Shown piece after piece: positions 18,128 to 26,167 of a DNA stretch of 64,000 bases; the stretch's first letter is position 1; every line of letters starts with the position of its first letter. The DNA is from Loigolactobacillus coryniformis subsp. coryniformis KCTC 3167 = DSM 20001. GTDB taxonomy: Bacteria > Bacillota > Bacilli > Lactobacillales > Lactobacillaceae. The notes beneath the pieces are model-generated. The model was given only the letters and a program-made list of their open reading frames with translations. It made no database searches and had not been told where the DNA came from. The position numbers were made by a program, and so were the translations under genes. The stretch is from assembly GCF_002706425.1 (NCBI RefSeq), contig NZ_CP017713.1, positions 1,054,001 through 1,118,000 of the forward strand. The letters are read 5' to 3'.

Positions 18128-19267
18128 ATGAAAAAAAGAATTACCACATTACTGATCGTTTTGGTTGGGGCGTCGTTGGCGGTCACCTTTCTACCAATGT
18201 TGTGGCGAGTATCTGGTCTAACAGCGTTACATTACTTAAATAACTTATTCGTTGATATCTTACTTGGTGCAATTATTTCGTATTTTATTTCGCTATTTTT
18301 GGCCGGGCCAATCGTCAGTTTATTTGATCGTTTGATCAAGCAGACAGAAACGATGATCAGTAAACAATCGCCGATCTACCTCTTATTTGGCAGTTTAGCA
18401 ACGATTATTGGGCTGATTTTAGCCAATATCATTTCAATTCCATTGTACCGGATGAACTTTTTCTTATTTAATACCTTAGCGCCAATTATTTTAATGGTGT
18501 TATTGGGGTATATCGGATTTCGAGTCGGCACAACACGAACTGATGAATGGCGTCGTTTGTTTCAGTTGCGTAGTAAGAAAGCCACGGTGGAAACGCCTGA
18601 AGAGCAAGGCAAAGTCCTTGAACGCAAAGTCGATGATAATTTCCACAAGTACAAGATCCTTGATACTAGTGTGATCATTGATGGGCGAATCTACGAGATT
18701 GCCCAAACTGGTTTTATTGAAGGTACTTTGTTGATTCCTAACTTTGTCTTGCATGAATTACAATTGATCGCTGATTCAGCTGATTCGTTGAAGCGCACGC
18801 GCGGTCGGCGTGGGTTAGATATTTTAAATGACCTACAAAAAACCGATGCAATGCCAGTTGAAATGTACGAAGGTGACTTCGAGGATCTGACGGAAGTTGA
18901 CAGTAAGTTGATCAAATTAGCTAAGTTGTTAGATGGGATTGTAGTGACTAATGATTTTAATTTGAATAAGGTCAGTGAATTTCAAAATGTACCGGTGCTA
19001 AATATCAATGAATTAGCGAATACGTTGAAACCTGCGGTGATCCCAGGTGATGGGATGACTGTTACGGTGGTTAAATCTGGGACAGAGCGCCAACAGGGCG
19101 TTGCGTACCTTGATGATGGGACCATGATCGTTGTTGAAGATGGTCAATACTATATGAATAAATCGCTGGCGGTCACAGTTACTAGCGCCTTACAAACTGC
19201 GGCTGGGCGGATGATCTTTGCTAAACCAGCGCATTCACAGAAAAGTTTGCGTGAACATAATAAATAA
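18128..19267 (+). CDS. yacL: PIN/TRAM domain membrane protein, YacL type
   Basis: Four hydrophobic segments fill the first 140 residues. They are followed by a PIN nuclease domain (starting KILDTSVIIDGRIYEIA, with acidic residues DTS, E in HELQ, and VTND) and a C-terminal TRAM domain (GMTVTVVKSG...GVAYLDDGTMIVVEDG), an RNA-binding OB fold. The architecture is that of B. subtilis YacL, whose job is not settled. It starts 16 nt after radA with GAAGG upstream and is probably co-transcribed with it. Confidence 0.88.
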   Translation: MKKRITTLLIVLVGASLAVTFLPMLWRVSGLTALHYLNNLFVDILLGAIISYFISLFLAGPIVSLFDRLIKQTETMISKQSPIYLLFGSLATIIGLILANIISIPLYRMNFFLFNTLAPIILMVLLGYIGFRVGTTRTDEWRRLFQLRSKKATVETPEEQGKVLERKVDDNFHKYKILDTSVIIDGRIYEIAQTGFIEGTLLIPNFVLHELQLIADSADSLKRTRGRRGLDILNDLQKTDAMPVEMYEGDFEDLTEVDSKLIKLAKLLDGIVVTNDFNLNKVSEFQNVPVLNINELANTLKPAVIPGDGMTVTVVKSGTERQQGVAYLDDGTMIVVEDGQYYMNKSLAVTVTSALQTAAGRMIFAKPAHSQKSLREHNK

Positions 19268-19387
19268 TTTAGTCAGTTACCTTTACAAGTTTACTTACGA
19301 CCAGTAAAATTAGAATTGCTGTGTCAGGTCTTTTAAGCTGACAATCAGGATTAAAAAAGGAAAAATTTGAAAGAGGCGGAATTTAAA

Positions 19388-20878
19388 TTGGCAGATAAAA
19401 AAATTCGTGTTCGTTATGCCCCAAGCCCAACCGGCCATTTGCATATCGGTAACGCACGGACGGCATTGTTCAACTATCTTTTTGCGCGGCATAATAAAGG
19501 TGAATTTGTGATTCGGATCGAAGACACCGATACCAAACGTAACGTTGAAGGTGGCGAAGAAAGCCAATTAACCATGCTTAAATGGTTAGGGATGGATTGG
19601 GATGAAGGTCCCGATAAGCCTGGTGAAGTGGGCCCATATCGGCAGTCAGAACGTGGCGCAATTTATGGTCCATTGATTCAACAATTAGTTGATCAGGGTT
19701 TGGCCTATGAGTCTTACATTACGGAAGACGAATTAATGGCACAACGGGAAGCACAAAAAGCACGCCACGAGATGCCTCATTATGAAGATGAATTTGCTGG
19801 TTTAAACGCTGAAGAAAAAGCAGCTAAGATCGCCGATGCTAAAGCAAAGGGAATCAAGCCGGTCATTCGTTTCCACGTCCCAGTGCATAAGAAATATGAG
19901 TTTAATGATTTAGTTAAGGGTCATATTGAATTTGATTCTGATTCAATCGGTGGCGACTTTGTAATCATGAAACGTGACGGTATGCCAACGTATAATTTTG
20001 CCGTTGTGGTTGATGATCATATGATGAAAATCACGCACGTTTTACGTGGGGATGATCATATTGCCAACACACCAAAACAATTGATGATCTATGAAGCTTT
20101 CGGCTGGGAACCACCTGTTTTTGGTCATATGACGTTGATCATCAATACACAAACGGGTAAGAAGTTATCGAAGCGTGACGAAAATACGCTACAATTCATC
20201 GAACAATATCGTGAATTAGGCTACTTACCAGAAGGTATGTTCAATTTCATTACCTTGTTAGGCTGGTCACCGGTTGGTGAAGATGAAATCTTCACACGGA
20301 AGCAGTTGATCAAAATATTTGATCCTAAACGCTTAAGCAAGTCACCAGCTAAGTTTGATGCTAAGAAGTTGGAATGGGTCAATAATCAGTACATGAAACA
20401 AAGCGACAGTAGTAAAGTGACTGATATGGGCTTATATCAATTGATCAAAGCAGGTCGTTTGCCAGAAGATCCTGATAATAAGACGATCGAATGGGCACGT
20501 GCGCTGATCAGTTTGTATCATGATCAAATGAGTTACGCTGCCCAAGTGGTTGAAGAGTCAGCTGTCTTCTTTACTGAACCACCTAAGTTAGATGAAGCGG
20601 CGCTGGCTGAATTAGCGGTTGATACAGCACCACTAGTTTTGAATAAGTTTGCTGAATTGATCAAGCAAGTTAAGATTTTTGATGCAGTCGAGATCAATAA
20701 TGCGATTCAACAAGTTCGTGCCATCGTTGGGGTTAAGGGTCGTAAATTATACATGCCAATTCGGATCGGCACAACGCGGGCAACGCATGGTCCAGCAATT
20801 GCTGAATCAATTGAGTTACTTGGCCGTGAGAAGACGATGCATCATTTGGAAGTCACTTTAGCCGAATTAAATCATTAA
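19388..20878 (+). CDS. gltX: Glutamyl-tRNA synthetase
   Basis: Class I synthetase charging tRNA-Glu (and often tRNA-Gln where GatCAB exists). The HIGH motif is in [13 protein letters not shown] near the N-terminus, KMSKS appears as KKLSKRDEN, and the anticodon-binding alpha-helical cage fills the C-terminus. I place the start at the TTG at 19388, giving [14 protein letters not shown] as in relatives, with GAGGCGG upstream; a TTG at 19367 with AAAAAGG upstream is an alternative adding seven residues. Length about 496 aa. Confidence 0.94.
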   Translation: MADKKIRVRYAPSPTGHLHIGNARTALFNYLFARHNKGEFVIRIEDTDTKRNVEGGEESQLTMLKWLGMDWDEGPDKPGEVGPYRQSERGAIYGPLIQQLVDQGLAYESYITEDELMAQREAQKARHEMPHYEDEFAGLNAEEKAAKIADAKAKGIKPVIRFHVPVHKKYEFNDLVKGHIEFDSDSIGGDFVIMKRDGMPTYNFAVVVDDHMMKITHVLRGDDHIANTPKQLMIYEAFGWEPPVFGHMTLIINTQTGKKLSKRDENTLQFIEQYRELGYLPEGMFNFITLLGWSPVGEDEIFTRKQLIKIFDPKRLSKSPAKFDAKKLEWVNNQYMKQSDSSKVTDMGLYQLIKAGRLPEDPDNKTIEWARALISLYHDQMSYAAQVVEESAVFFTEPPKLDEAALAELAVDTAPLVLNKFAELIKQVKIFDAVEINNAIQQVRAIVGVKGRKLYMPIRIGTTRATHGPAIAESIELLGREKTMHHLEVTLAELNH

Positions 20879-20884
20879 TACGAA

Positions 20885-21110
20885 GATAGGAATAAGTAGA
20901 TCGATCAGTTGAAACAGGGAGCGCTTGGTGAGTGAAAAAGCGTCAGTAGATCAATTGAAATGCCTCCTTGAGTGCGCATACGAAATCAAGTAGTGTGCGC
21001 CGGATATCATTCACGTTAATGAATGAAAAGGAAGTTCTCTAGCTTCGAATAAAAGTGGAACCACGTGTAAAACGTCTTTTGATCATTCTCTGATCAAGGG
21101 GCGTTTTTCG
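20885..21110 (+). promoter_or_regulatory. T-box leader, tRNA-Cys responsive, controlling cysS
   Basis: The T-box sequence AAAAGTGGAACCACG at 21051-21065 has TGGA, which pairs with a tRNA 3' end of UCCA, as expected for tRNA-Cys (discriminator U). A candidate specifier codon TGC is at 20961-20963, after the AGTAGATC region of stem I. The competing terminator is ACGTCTTTTGATCA / TGATCAAGGGGCGT followed by T residues (21070-21108). Uncharged tRNA-Cys would stabilise the antiterminator and allow cysS transcription. Confidence 0.88.
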
Positions 21111-21172
21111 TTTGATTCGGACCGGTTTTAAGTTAGAATAAAGTAAGATTAAAAATTACGGAGGTGCGCGTA

Positions 21173-22579
21173 ATGATTCAAGTCTATAATACGTTGACAC
21201 GTAAAAAAGAAGTTTTTAAACCGTTGGTGGCAGGCAAGGTAAATATGTACGTCTGTGGACCAACTGTCTATAATTATATTCATATTGGTAATGCGCGTTC
21301 TGCTATTGCTTTTGATACGATCCGGCGGTATTTTGAGTTTCGTGGGTTCAAAGTGACTTACGTCTCTAATTTCACTGATGTAGATGATAAAATGATCAAG
21401 CAAGCGCAACGTGACGGGATAACGGTGCCAGAATTAGCGGATAAGTTTATTGCTGCGTTTGAACAAGATACGACAGCGTTAAATATTGAACCGGCTACGG
21501 CTCATCCACGGGCAACTGAAAATATTCCCGATATTATTGACTTTATCCAAGTGTTGTTGGATAAAGGGTATGCCTATACAGCTGCAGGGGACGTTTATTA
21601 TCGTGCGCGTAAGTTTACTCACTACGGCGAATTGTCGGATCAGAATATTGATCAGTTAGAGCAAGGTGCTAGTGAACATACTGCTGATGAAGAGACCCAG
21701 CGTAAAGAAGATCCAATCGACTTTGCATTGTGGAAAGCAGCTAAGCCAGGTGAAATTGCCTGGACTGCACCTTGGGGTGAAGGTCGTCCTGGTTGGCACA
21801 TTGAATGCTCAGTAATGGCAACTAAGTATTTAGGTGATACATTTGATATCCATGGCGGTGGCCAAGACTTAGAATTTCCCCATCATGAAAATGAAATTGC
21901 CCAGAGTGAAGCTAAAACTGGTCAAAAGTTTGCTAACTACTGGCTACACAATGGTTTTGTGACGATCGGTGATGATGATGAAAAAATGAGTAAGTCGCTA
22001 GGCAACTTTGTGACCGTCCACGATTTGATTCAGCAAGTTGATCCACAAACTTTACGCTTTTTCATGGCAACGACGCAGTACCGACGGCCGATTCGTTATA
22101 GCGAATCAACCTTAAGTGAAGCGGCGAATAATTTACAGAAATTGCGAATTGCTTATGATAATCTCAGTTACCGGCAAAAAGACGTCTCCGCCGGGATCGA
22201 TACTGAAGTAGAACAGCAGTTAACTAAGTTGACGAAAGCTTTTACTACAGCAATGGACGATGATTTTAACGTCCAAAACGGGATGACGGAAATCTATGAA
22301 TTAGCGAAGCTGATGAATATTTATAGTGAACAAAAAATTGTCCGCGAAGCAACGCTTAATCATTTAATGGACAGTTTTACCACGTGGTTACAAATCTTCG
22401 GGGTTGATTTTAAGCCAGCTGGTTTGTTAGACGACGAGATCGAACAATTAATACAAGAGCGTATTGACGCGCGCACAAATAAAGATTATCAACGTAGCGA
22501 TGAAATTCGTGACTTATTAAAAGCGCAAGGTATTGTGTTGGAAGATACCGCGCAAGGAACACGTTGGCGGAGGGAATAA
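21173..22579 (+). CDS. cysS: Cysteinyl-tRNA synthetase
   Basis: Class I synthetase charging tRNA-Cys. The HIGH motif is in [15 protein letters not shown], the zinc ligands include C in [10 protein letters not shown] and WHIECSVMA, and KMSKS is exact (EKMSKSLGN). Length 468 aa. GGAGG at 21160-21164 supports the ATG at 21173 over an in-frame GTG at 21164. It is controlled by the T-box just upstream. Its stop overlaps the mrnC start. Confidence 0.96.
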   Translation: MIQVYNTLTRKKEVFKPLVAGKVNMYVCGPTVYNYIHIGNARSAIAFDTIRRYFEFRGFKVTYVSNFTDVDDKMIKQAQRDGITVPELADKFIAAFEQDTTALNIEPATAHPRATENIPDIIDFIQVLLDKGYAYTAAGDVYYRARKFTHYGELSDQNIDQLEQGASEHTADEETQRKEDPIDFALWKAAKPGEIAWTAPWGEGRPGWHIECSVMATKYLGDTFDIHGGGQDLEFPHHENEIAQSEAKTGQKFANYWLHNGFVTIGDDDEKMSKSLGNFVTVHDLIQQVDPQTLRFFMATTQYRRPIRYSESTLSEAANNLQKLRIAYDNLSYRQKDVSAGIDTEVEQQLTKLTKAFTTAMDDDFNVQNGMTEIYELAKLMNIYSEQKIVREATLNHLMDSFTTWLQIFGVDFKPAGLLDDEIEQLIQERIDARTNKDYQRSDEIRDLLKAQGIVLEDTAQGTRWRRE

Positions 22580-22998
22580 TGACAGAAGTAGTAGATTATC
22601 GGCAATTGAATGGTATTGCGTTGGCTTATATGGGTGACGCAAGTTATGAGGTTTATATTAGGCGGCATTTGCTGAGTAAAGGAATCACCAAACCAACGCG
22701 CCTGCAGCATCAAGCAACTCATTTTGTTTCAGCCAAAGCCCAAGCTGGCCTGATCGAAGCGATGCTAGCACAAAATATTCTTAATGAAGCGGAACTTAGT
22801 TTTTATAAACGGGGGCGTAACGCCAATAGTCACACCCATGCGAAAAATACGTCGGTGACGACGTACCGAATCTCAACTGGCTTTGAGGCGTTGATGGGTT
22901 ATTTAGCGCTTAGTGATCAGCAGGAACGGTTGGATGAATTGGCAGCTTGGTGTATTGCCCAAGTAGAGGAAGGTAAAATTAATGAACAAATCAAATGA
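22579..22998 (+). CDS. mrnC: Mini-ribonuclease III
   Basis: RNase III catalytic domain without the double-stranded-RNA-binding domain; in Bacillus it matures 23S rRNA ends. The motif [20 protein letters not shown] contains the acidic active-site residues, and [10 protein letters not shown] is the second conserved helix. The ATG at 22579 overlaps the cysS stop (TAATG) with GGAGGG just upstream; 139 aa. Its end overlaps rlmB by 17 nt, so cysS-mrnC-rlmB-yacP form one coupled unit. Confidence 0.93.
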   Translation: MTEVVDYRQLNGIALAYMGDASYEVYIRRHLLSKGITKPTRLQHQATHFVSAKAQAGLIEAMLAQNILNEAELSFYKRGRNANSHTHAKNTSVTTYRISTGFEALMGYLALSDQQERLDELAAWCIAQVEEGKINEQIK

Positions 22999-23764
22999 AC
23001 CGCAGACTGACGCTACCGACTTTGTGATCGGCCGCCACGCTGCGCACGAAACGCTGCAGACTGAAGGAGCTAAGCGGGTTAACAAAGTTTTCATTCAAGA
23101 AGGCTTAAAATCGGATTCACTGCATGCGTTGCAACAATTAGCTAAGGCTAAACGAATCCCGGTCCAGTCAGCGCCCAAAAATAAGTTGGATACGCTAAGT
23201 GATCATGGCAATCATCAAGGCGTTGTTTTAGCAATCACACCCTATGCGTATGCTGAGCTAGACGATTTATTTGCTCGTGCTGAAGCAAAGCAACAGCCGC
23301 CATTTTTCTTGATGTTAGATGGTATTGAGGATCCACATAACTTAGGATCGATCATGCGGACCGCGGATGCTGTTGGGGTACATGGAATCATCATTCCTAA
23401 ACATCGGGCGGTTGGTTTAACCAGTACCGTGGCTAAAACTTCTACTGGTGCGATCGAGCACATCCCCGTTGTGCGGGCAACTAATTTAGTTGCGGTTGCA
23501 AAGGAATTAAAGCAACGCGGTGTCTGGTTATTTGGTACTGACATGGCTGGGACTGATTATCGCAAATGGAATGCTAAGGGCGCGATCACATTAGTTATTG
23601 GTAACGAAGGCAAGGGGATTGCACCTTTATTGAAACGGGAAATGGATGAAGTGGTGACGATCCCAATGATCGGCCATGTTCAAAGTTTGAATGCGAGTGT
23701 GGCGGCTGGCTTATTGCTTTATCAGGCCTACGCGGTAAAGCAAGGAAGTGGTGAATTACCATGA
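22982..23764 (+). CDS. rlmB: 23S rRNA 2'-O-methyltransferase, TrmH/SpoU family (RlmB type)
   Basis: SPOUT methyltransferase using S-adenosylmethionine. An N-terminal L30e-like RNA-binding part ([13 protein letters not shown]) leads to the SpoU domain with motif 1 [21 protein letters not shown], motif 2 [10 protein letters not shown] and motif 3 [21 protein letters not shown], which together form the deep knot. In Bacillus the orthologue is YacO. Length 260 aa; AGGAAGG lies before the ATG. Confidence 0.93.
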   Translation: MNKSNEPQTDATDFVIGRHAAHETLQTEGAKRVNKVFIQEGLKSDSLHALQQLAKAKRIPVQSAPKNKLDTLSDHGNHQGVVLAITPYAYAELDDLFARAEAKQQPPFFLMLDGIEDPHNLGSIMRTADAVGVHGIIIPKHRAVGLTSTVAKTSTGAIEHIPVVRATNLVAVAKELKQRGVWLFGTDMAGTDYRKWNAKGAITLVIGNEGKGIAPLLKREMDEVVTIPMIGHVQSLNASVAAGLLLYQAYAVKQGSGELP

Positions 23765-24288
23765 TGCACGAAGTCCTGATTATTGATGGCTACAATGTGA
23801 TCGGTAATTGGCCTGAACTAGATAAACTAAAGCAGGATGATAAGTTAGCTGACGCTCGTGATGATTTGCTGGCGCAGTTGGCGGAATTTCGTAAATATGA
23901 AGACGCAGAAATTATTTTAGTTTTTGATGCTATGTACGTGCCAGGAATTACGCAACGGTATGATCAATATAATTTGCAAGTTGTTTGGACTCAGGAAGAT
24001 CAAACGGCGGACAGTTACATTGAAAAACTAGCCGGTGACTTACAAAATCGATTAACACAAGTCACGGTCGTCACTAGTGATCAAGCCGAGCAGTGGACGA
24101 TTTTTTCTCGTGGCGCGGTTCGAATCTCATCACGGGAATTTAAAATGGTTATTCAGCGGGCTAAGGCAGAAATTGCCCGCGATGTTCGGCATTATCGTGA
24201 TACGGATTTACGCCGGCGTTCACCGTGGGATTCTAATCAATTATTATCGTTAGCAAAATTACGCGATGATTTAACTAAAAATGATTAG
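23761..24288 (+). CDS. NYN-domain ribosome-associated endoribonuclease (YacP/Rae1 type)
   Basis: PIN-like NYN nuclease. The N-terminal LIIDGYNVIGNWPEL and the later VVTSDQAEQW and DTAD-like ETADSYIEKL segments give the acidic active site. The Bacillus orthologue Rae1 cleaves mRNA in the ribosomal A site. It overlaps the end of rlmB by 4 nt. Length 175 aa. Confidence 0.9.
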   Translation: MMHEVLIIDGYNVIGNWPELDKLKQDDKLADARDDLLAQLAEFRKYEDAEIILVFDAMYVPGITQRYDQYNLQVVWTQEDQTADSYIEKLAGDLQNRLTQVTVVTSDQAEQWTIFSRGAVRISSREFKMVIQRAKAEIARDVRHYRDTDLRRRSPWDSNQLLSLAKLRDDLTKND

Positions 24289-24321
24289 CGATAACTAAGG
24301 GCTGAATAAACGTTAGTTCGC

Positions 24322-24350
24322 TTGTAAAACGCTTTTATTGTTGTTATGCT
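24322..24350 (+). promoter_or_regulatory. Promoter for the sigma-factor gene
   Basis: TTGTAA at 24322-24327, 17-bp spacer, TATGCT at 24345-24350. A start near 24357 would leave a very short leader. Confidence 0.65.
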
Positions 24351-24379
24351 AAATCTAAACATGGCAGCCAGTGAAAAAA

Positions 24380-24958
24380 ATGGATAAAAATGAACTTTCA
24401 AGATTGATTTCAGCAGCAGCGGCCGGAGATTCTAACGCATTTGAGCATTTATTCTATCTCTATCGACCTATGTTAAAGAAGATCCAGCAACAATATTATC
24501 TTTATGAACTAGATGATGATGATTGGGATCAGGAAGCGCGGATCGTTTGTTTTCAAGCTGCGCAACATTATCGGCGTGATACGCGGTTAACTTTTGGCCG
24601 TTATTATCAGCGTTGTCTGCTGTGTCGGGTTTACACTTTAATTCGCCATCAAAATGCTAAGAAACGCCAAATTGATCGACATACCGTATCATTGGAAGTT
24701 GACGATATCAAGCAACGACTGGAAGCTGAAGGAACGTTGCAGACCGTTAATTGGTCAATGATCCGTGCTAGTGCACCTGATTTTATCAGTCAATTATCAG
24801 AGTTAGAGCGTTTTGTTTTTTATCGCCAATTAACAGCCGGTTTTGAATGGACATCTAATTCTGATGATAATGAGATCACGGAAGTGCAAGTACGCAACGC
24901 GCTTGAGCGCTGTCGTCGTAAGTTGAAGCGTTACCTAGCAGACCATGTTTTAATGTAG
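24380..24958 (+). CDS. Sigma-70-family factor, SigH/ComX-like
   Basis: About 193 residues. The N-terminal region-2-like segment includes LYELDDDDWDQEARIVCFQAAQHY and the C-terminus a region-4-like helix-turn-helix (NEITEVQVRNALERCRRKLKRYL). In lactobacilli this position after yacP holds the SigH/ComX gene that drives late competence genes. No ribosome site is visible before either the GTG at 24371 or the ATG at 24380. A tiny reading frame (ATG at 24361, 8 codons) starts almost at the predicted transcript start and ends across the ATG, so translation may be coupled or limited. Confidence 0.8.
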   Translation: MDKNELSRLISAAAAGDSNAFEHLFYLYRPMLKKIQQQYYLYELDDDDWDQEARIVCFQAAQHYRRDTRLTFGRYYQRCLLCRVYTLIRHQNAKKRQIDRHTVSLEVDDIKQRLEAEGTLQTVNWSMIRASAPDFISQLSELERFVFYRQLTAGFEWTSNSDDNEITEVQVRNALERCRRKLKRYLADHVLM

Positions 24959-24963
24959 TACTT

Positions 24964-24998
24964 ACAGGGATGAAGCAGAAATTCTGTTTCATCCCTGT
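24964..24998 (+). terminator. Hairpin after the sigma-factor gene
   Basis: ACAGGGATGAA..CAGAA pairs with TTCTG..TTCATCCCTGT; there is no long T run. Confidence 0.55.
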
Positions 24999-25015
24999 CG
25001 CCATTTAGAAGTGAA

Positions 25016-25062
25016 AAAATACGCAACTTTAACTTTTATAAGTTAAGGCTGCGTATTTTTGT
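25016..25062. terminator. Bidirectional terminator between the sigma-factor gene and the convergent small gene
   Basis: AAAAATACGCA..CTTTAACTT pairs with AAGTTAAGG..TGCGTATTTTT, with A and T runs outside. Confidence 0.85.
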
Positions 25063-25269
25063 TTACTCTGCTTTGATTGATTCGATATCATTAGTGTTGA
25101 CACCGAATAATAGTGTGGTGTCGTGGAATAAAATGTAGCGCCGTGGTTCCTTAACATCGAGAAACTTATCTAATGGGTAAGCGTTAGAACCAGTTTTGGA
25201 CATGACCACAACTTGGGTCGCATCGGCGAAACTGTGTTGTTTGCCGTCCTTAGTTACGATGGTAATCAC
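25063..25269 (-). CDS. Small hypothetical protein, 68 aa
   Basis: Not a family I can name. The frame opens at a GTG at 25299, but GAGGTG lies about 5 nt before a second GTG at 25269, giving MITIVTKDGKQHSF as the N-terminus. The sequence alternates beta-like hydrophobic stretches (TQVVVMS, RYILFHDTTLLFGV) with short polar turns and has no membrane segment. Convergent with the sigma-factor gene. Confidence 0.6.
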   Translation of the reverse strand: MITIVTKDGKQHSFADATQVVVMSKTGSNAYPLDKFLDVKEPRRYILFHDTTLLFGVNTNDIESIKAE

Positions 25270-25388
25270 ATTTTTCACCTCATTTTTGGTGATATACACT
25301 ACTTAACTATAACACTTTTAGCCCAATAAAGCTTGTGTAAGTTTAGCCGGGTGTGTCATAAAGTGAGTGCAATTTAGCAGTTAATCAG

Positions 25389-25417
25389 TTGACAAGTATC
25401 GATTACAAACGTAAACT
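25389..25417 (+). promoter_or_regulatory. copYB promoter with CopY operator
   Basis: TTGACA at 25389-25394, 17-bp spacer, TAAACT at 25412-25417. Inside the spacer and touching the -10 box is TACAAACGTA (25404-25413), one base from the cop-box consensus TACAnnTGTA. Bound CopY would block RNA polymerase until copper displaces its zinc. Confidence 0.8.
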
Positions 25418-25457
25418 TAAGCTGAAATTAAAATTATCAGCGAAAGGTGAGGCAATA

Positions 25458-25910
25458 ATGGAAGTTAGTACAGCGTTAAATATTTCAGCGGCTGAGTGGC
25501 AAGTAATGCGTGTTGCCTGGACCTTAGGCCAAGTCAGTAGTCAGACGGTCAGCGATGTTTTAGCAACAAAAATGGATTGGAAAGCGGCGACAATCAAAAC
25601 TTTGGTTGGGCGGTTAGTCAAAAAAGGGGCGCTAACTGCTGAGCGTGATGGCAAACGGTACTTATATCGCCCGTTAATTTCAGAGCAACAGGCCATGGAT
25701 ACAGCGAGTGAAGTTTTTATTGGGCAATTATGTCAGCATAAAGTTGGTAAAACCTTGTTGAAGATGGTTGAAGATACGACGTTGAGCCAAGCTGATATTG
25801 CGGCGTTGATCACAACGTTACAGGAAAAGCAAAAAACAGCGCCTAAAGAAGTGGCTTGTAATTGTTTACCAGACAATTGTCAGTGTACGGATGGCAGTTG
25901 TAATTGCTAA
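25458..25910 (+). CDS. copY: Copper-responsive transcriptional repressor CopY
   Basis: BlaI/MecI-type winged helix (AEWQVMRVAWTLGQVSSQTVSDVL to LVKKGALTAERDGKRYLYRPL) ending in a metal-sensing cysteine tail, CNCLPDNCQCTDGSCNC, which carries two or more CxC motifs. Zinc-bound dimers hold the operator; Cu(I) replaces zinc and releases it. AAAGGTGAGG lies just before the ATG at 25458 (150 aa); the frame's apparent upstream extension begins in the -35 box and is not coding. It precedes copB. Confidence 0.93.
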   Translation: MEVSTALNISAAEWQVMRVAWTLGQVSSQTVSDVLATKMDWKAATIKTLVGRLVKKGALTAERDGKRYLYRPLISEQQAMDTASEVFIGQLCQHKVGKTLLKMVEDTTLSQADIAALITTLQEKQKTAPKEVACNCLPDNCQCTDGSCNC

Positions 25911-25921
25911 CGAATTAACCT

Positions 25922-26030
25922 ATTAAGTGAGGTAGAGCCATGTTTCAACTTGGCAATTTTTGCTGTAGTTGAATGGACATCGTCACGAACATCAAAAGTT
26001 TATTAGTGGTTTTTACTAATAAATTAACCA
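25922..26030 (+). repeat. Family A two-hairpin repeat, copB unit 1
   Basis: Starts ATTAAGTGAGGTAGAG. Hairpin 1 is TTTCAACTTGGCA / TGCTGTAGTTGAA, followed by the linker ATGGACATCGTCACGAACAT and hairpin 2 TTTATTAGT / ACTAATAAA. It is in the same orientation as copB. Confidence 0.85.
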
Positions 26031-26156
26031 ATTAAGTGAGATAGAGCCATATTTCAACTTGGCAATCTTTTGCCGTAGTTGAATGGACATCGACATGAAC
26101 ATCAAAAGTTTATTAGTGGTTTTTACTAATAAACTAACCTATTAAGTGAGATAGAG
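26031..26156 (+). repeat. Family A two-hairpin repeat, copB unit 2 plus terminal half-repeat
   Basis: A tandem copy of the preceding unit with scattered substitutions (ATA for ATG before hairpin 1; GACATG for GTCACG in the linker). The closing half-repeat ATTAAGTGAGATAGAGG (26141-26157) contains the GAGG that serves as the copB ribosome site. Confidence 0.85.
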
Positions 26157-26167
26157 GAGATGACATC

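Noticed and set aside
25922-26157. Metal riboswitch before copB
   Set aside because: The same element precedes dnaX, ricT and yabA, which have no link to copper, so a metal-specific role is unlikely.
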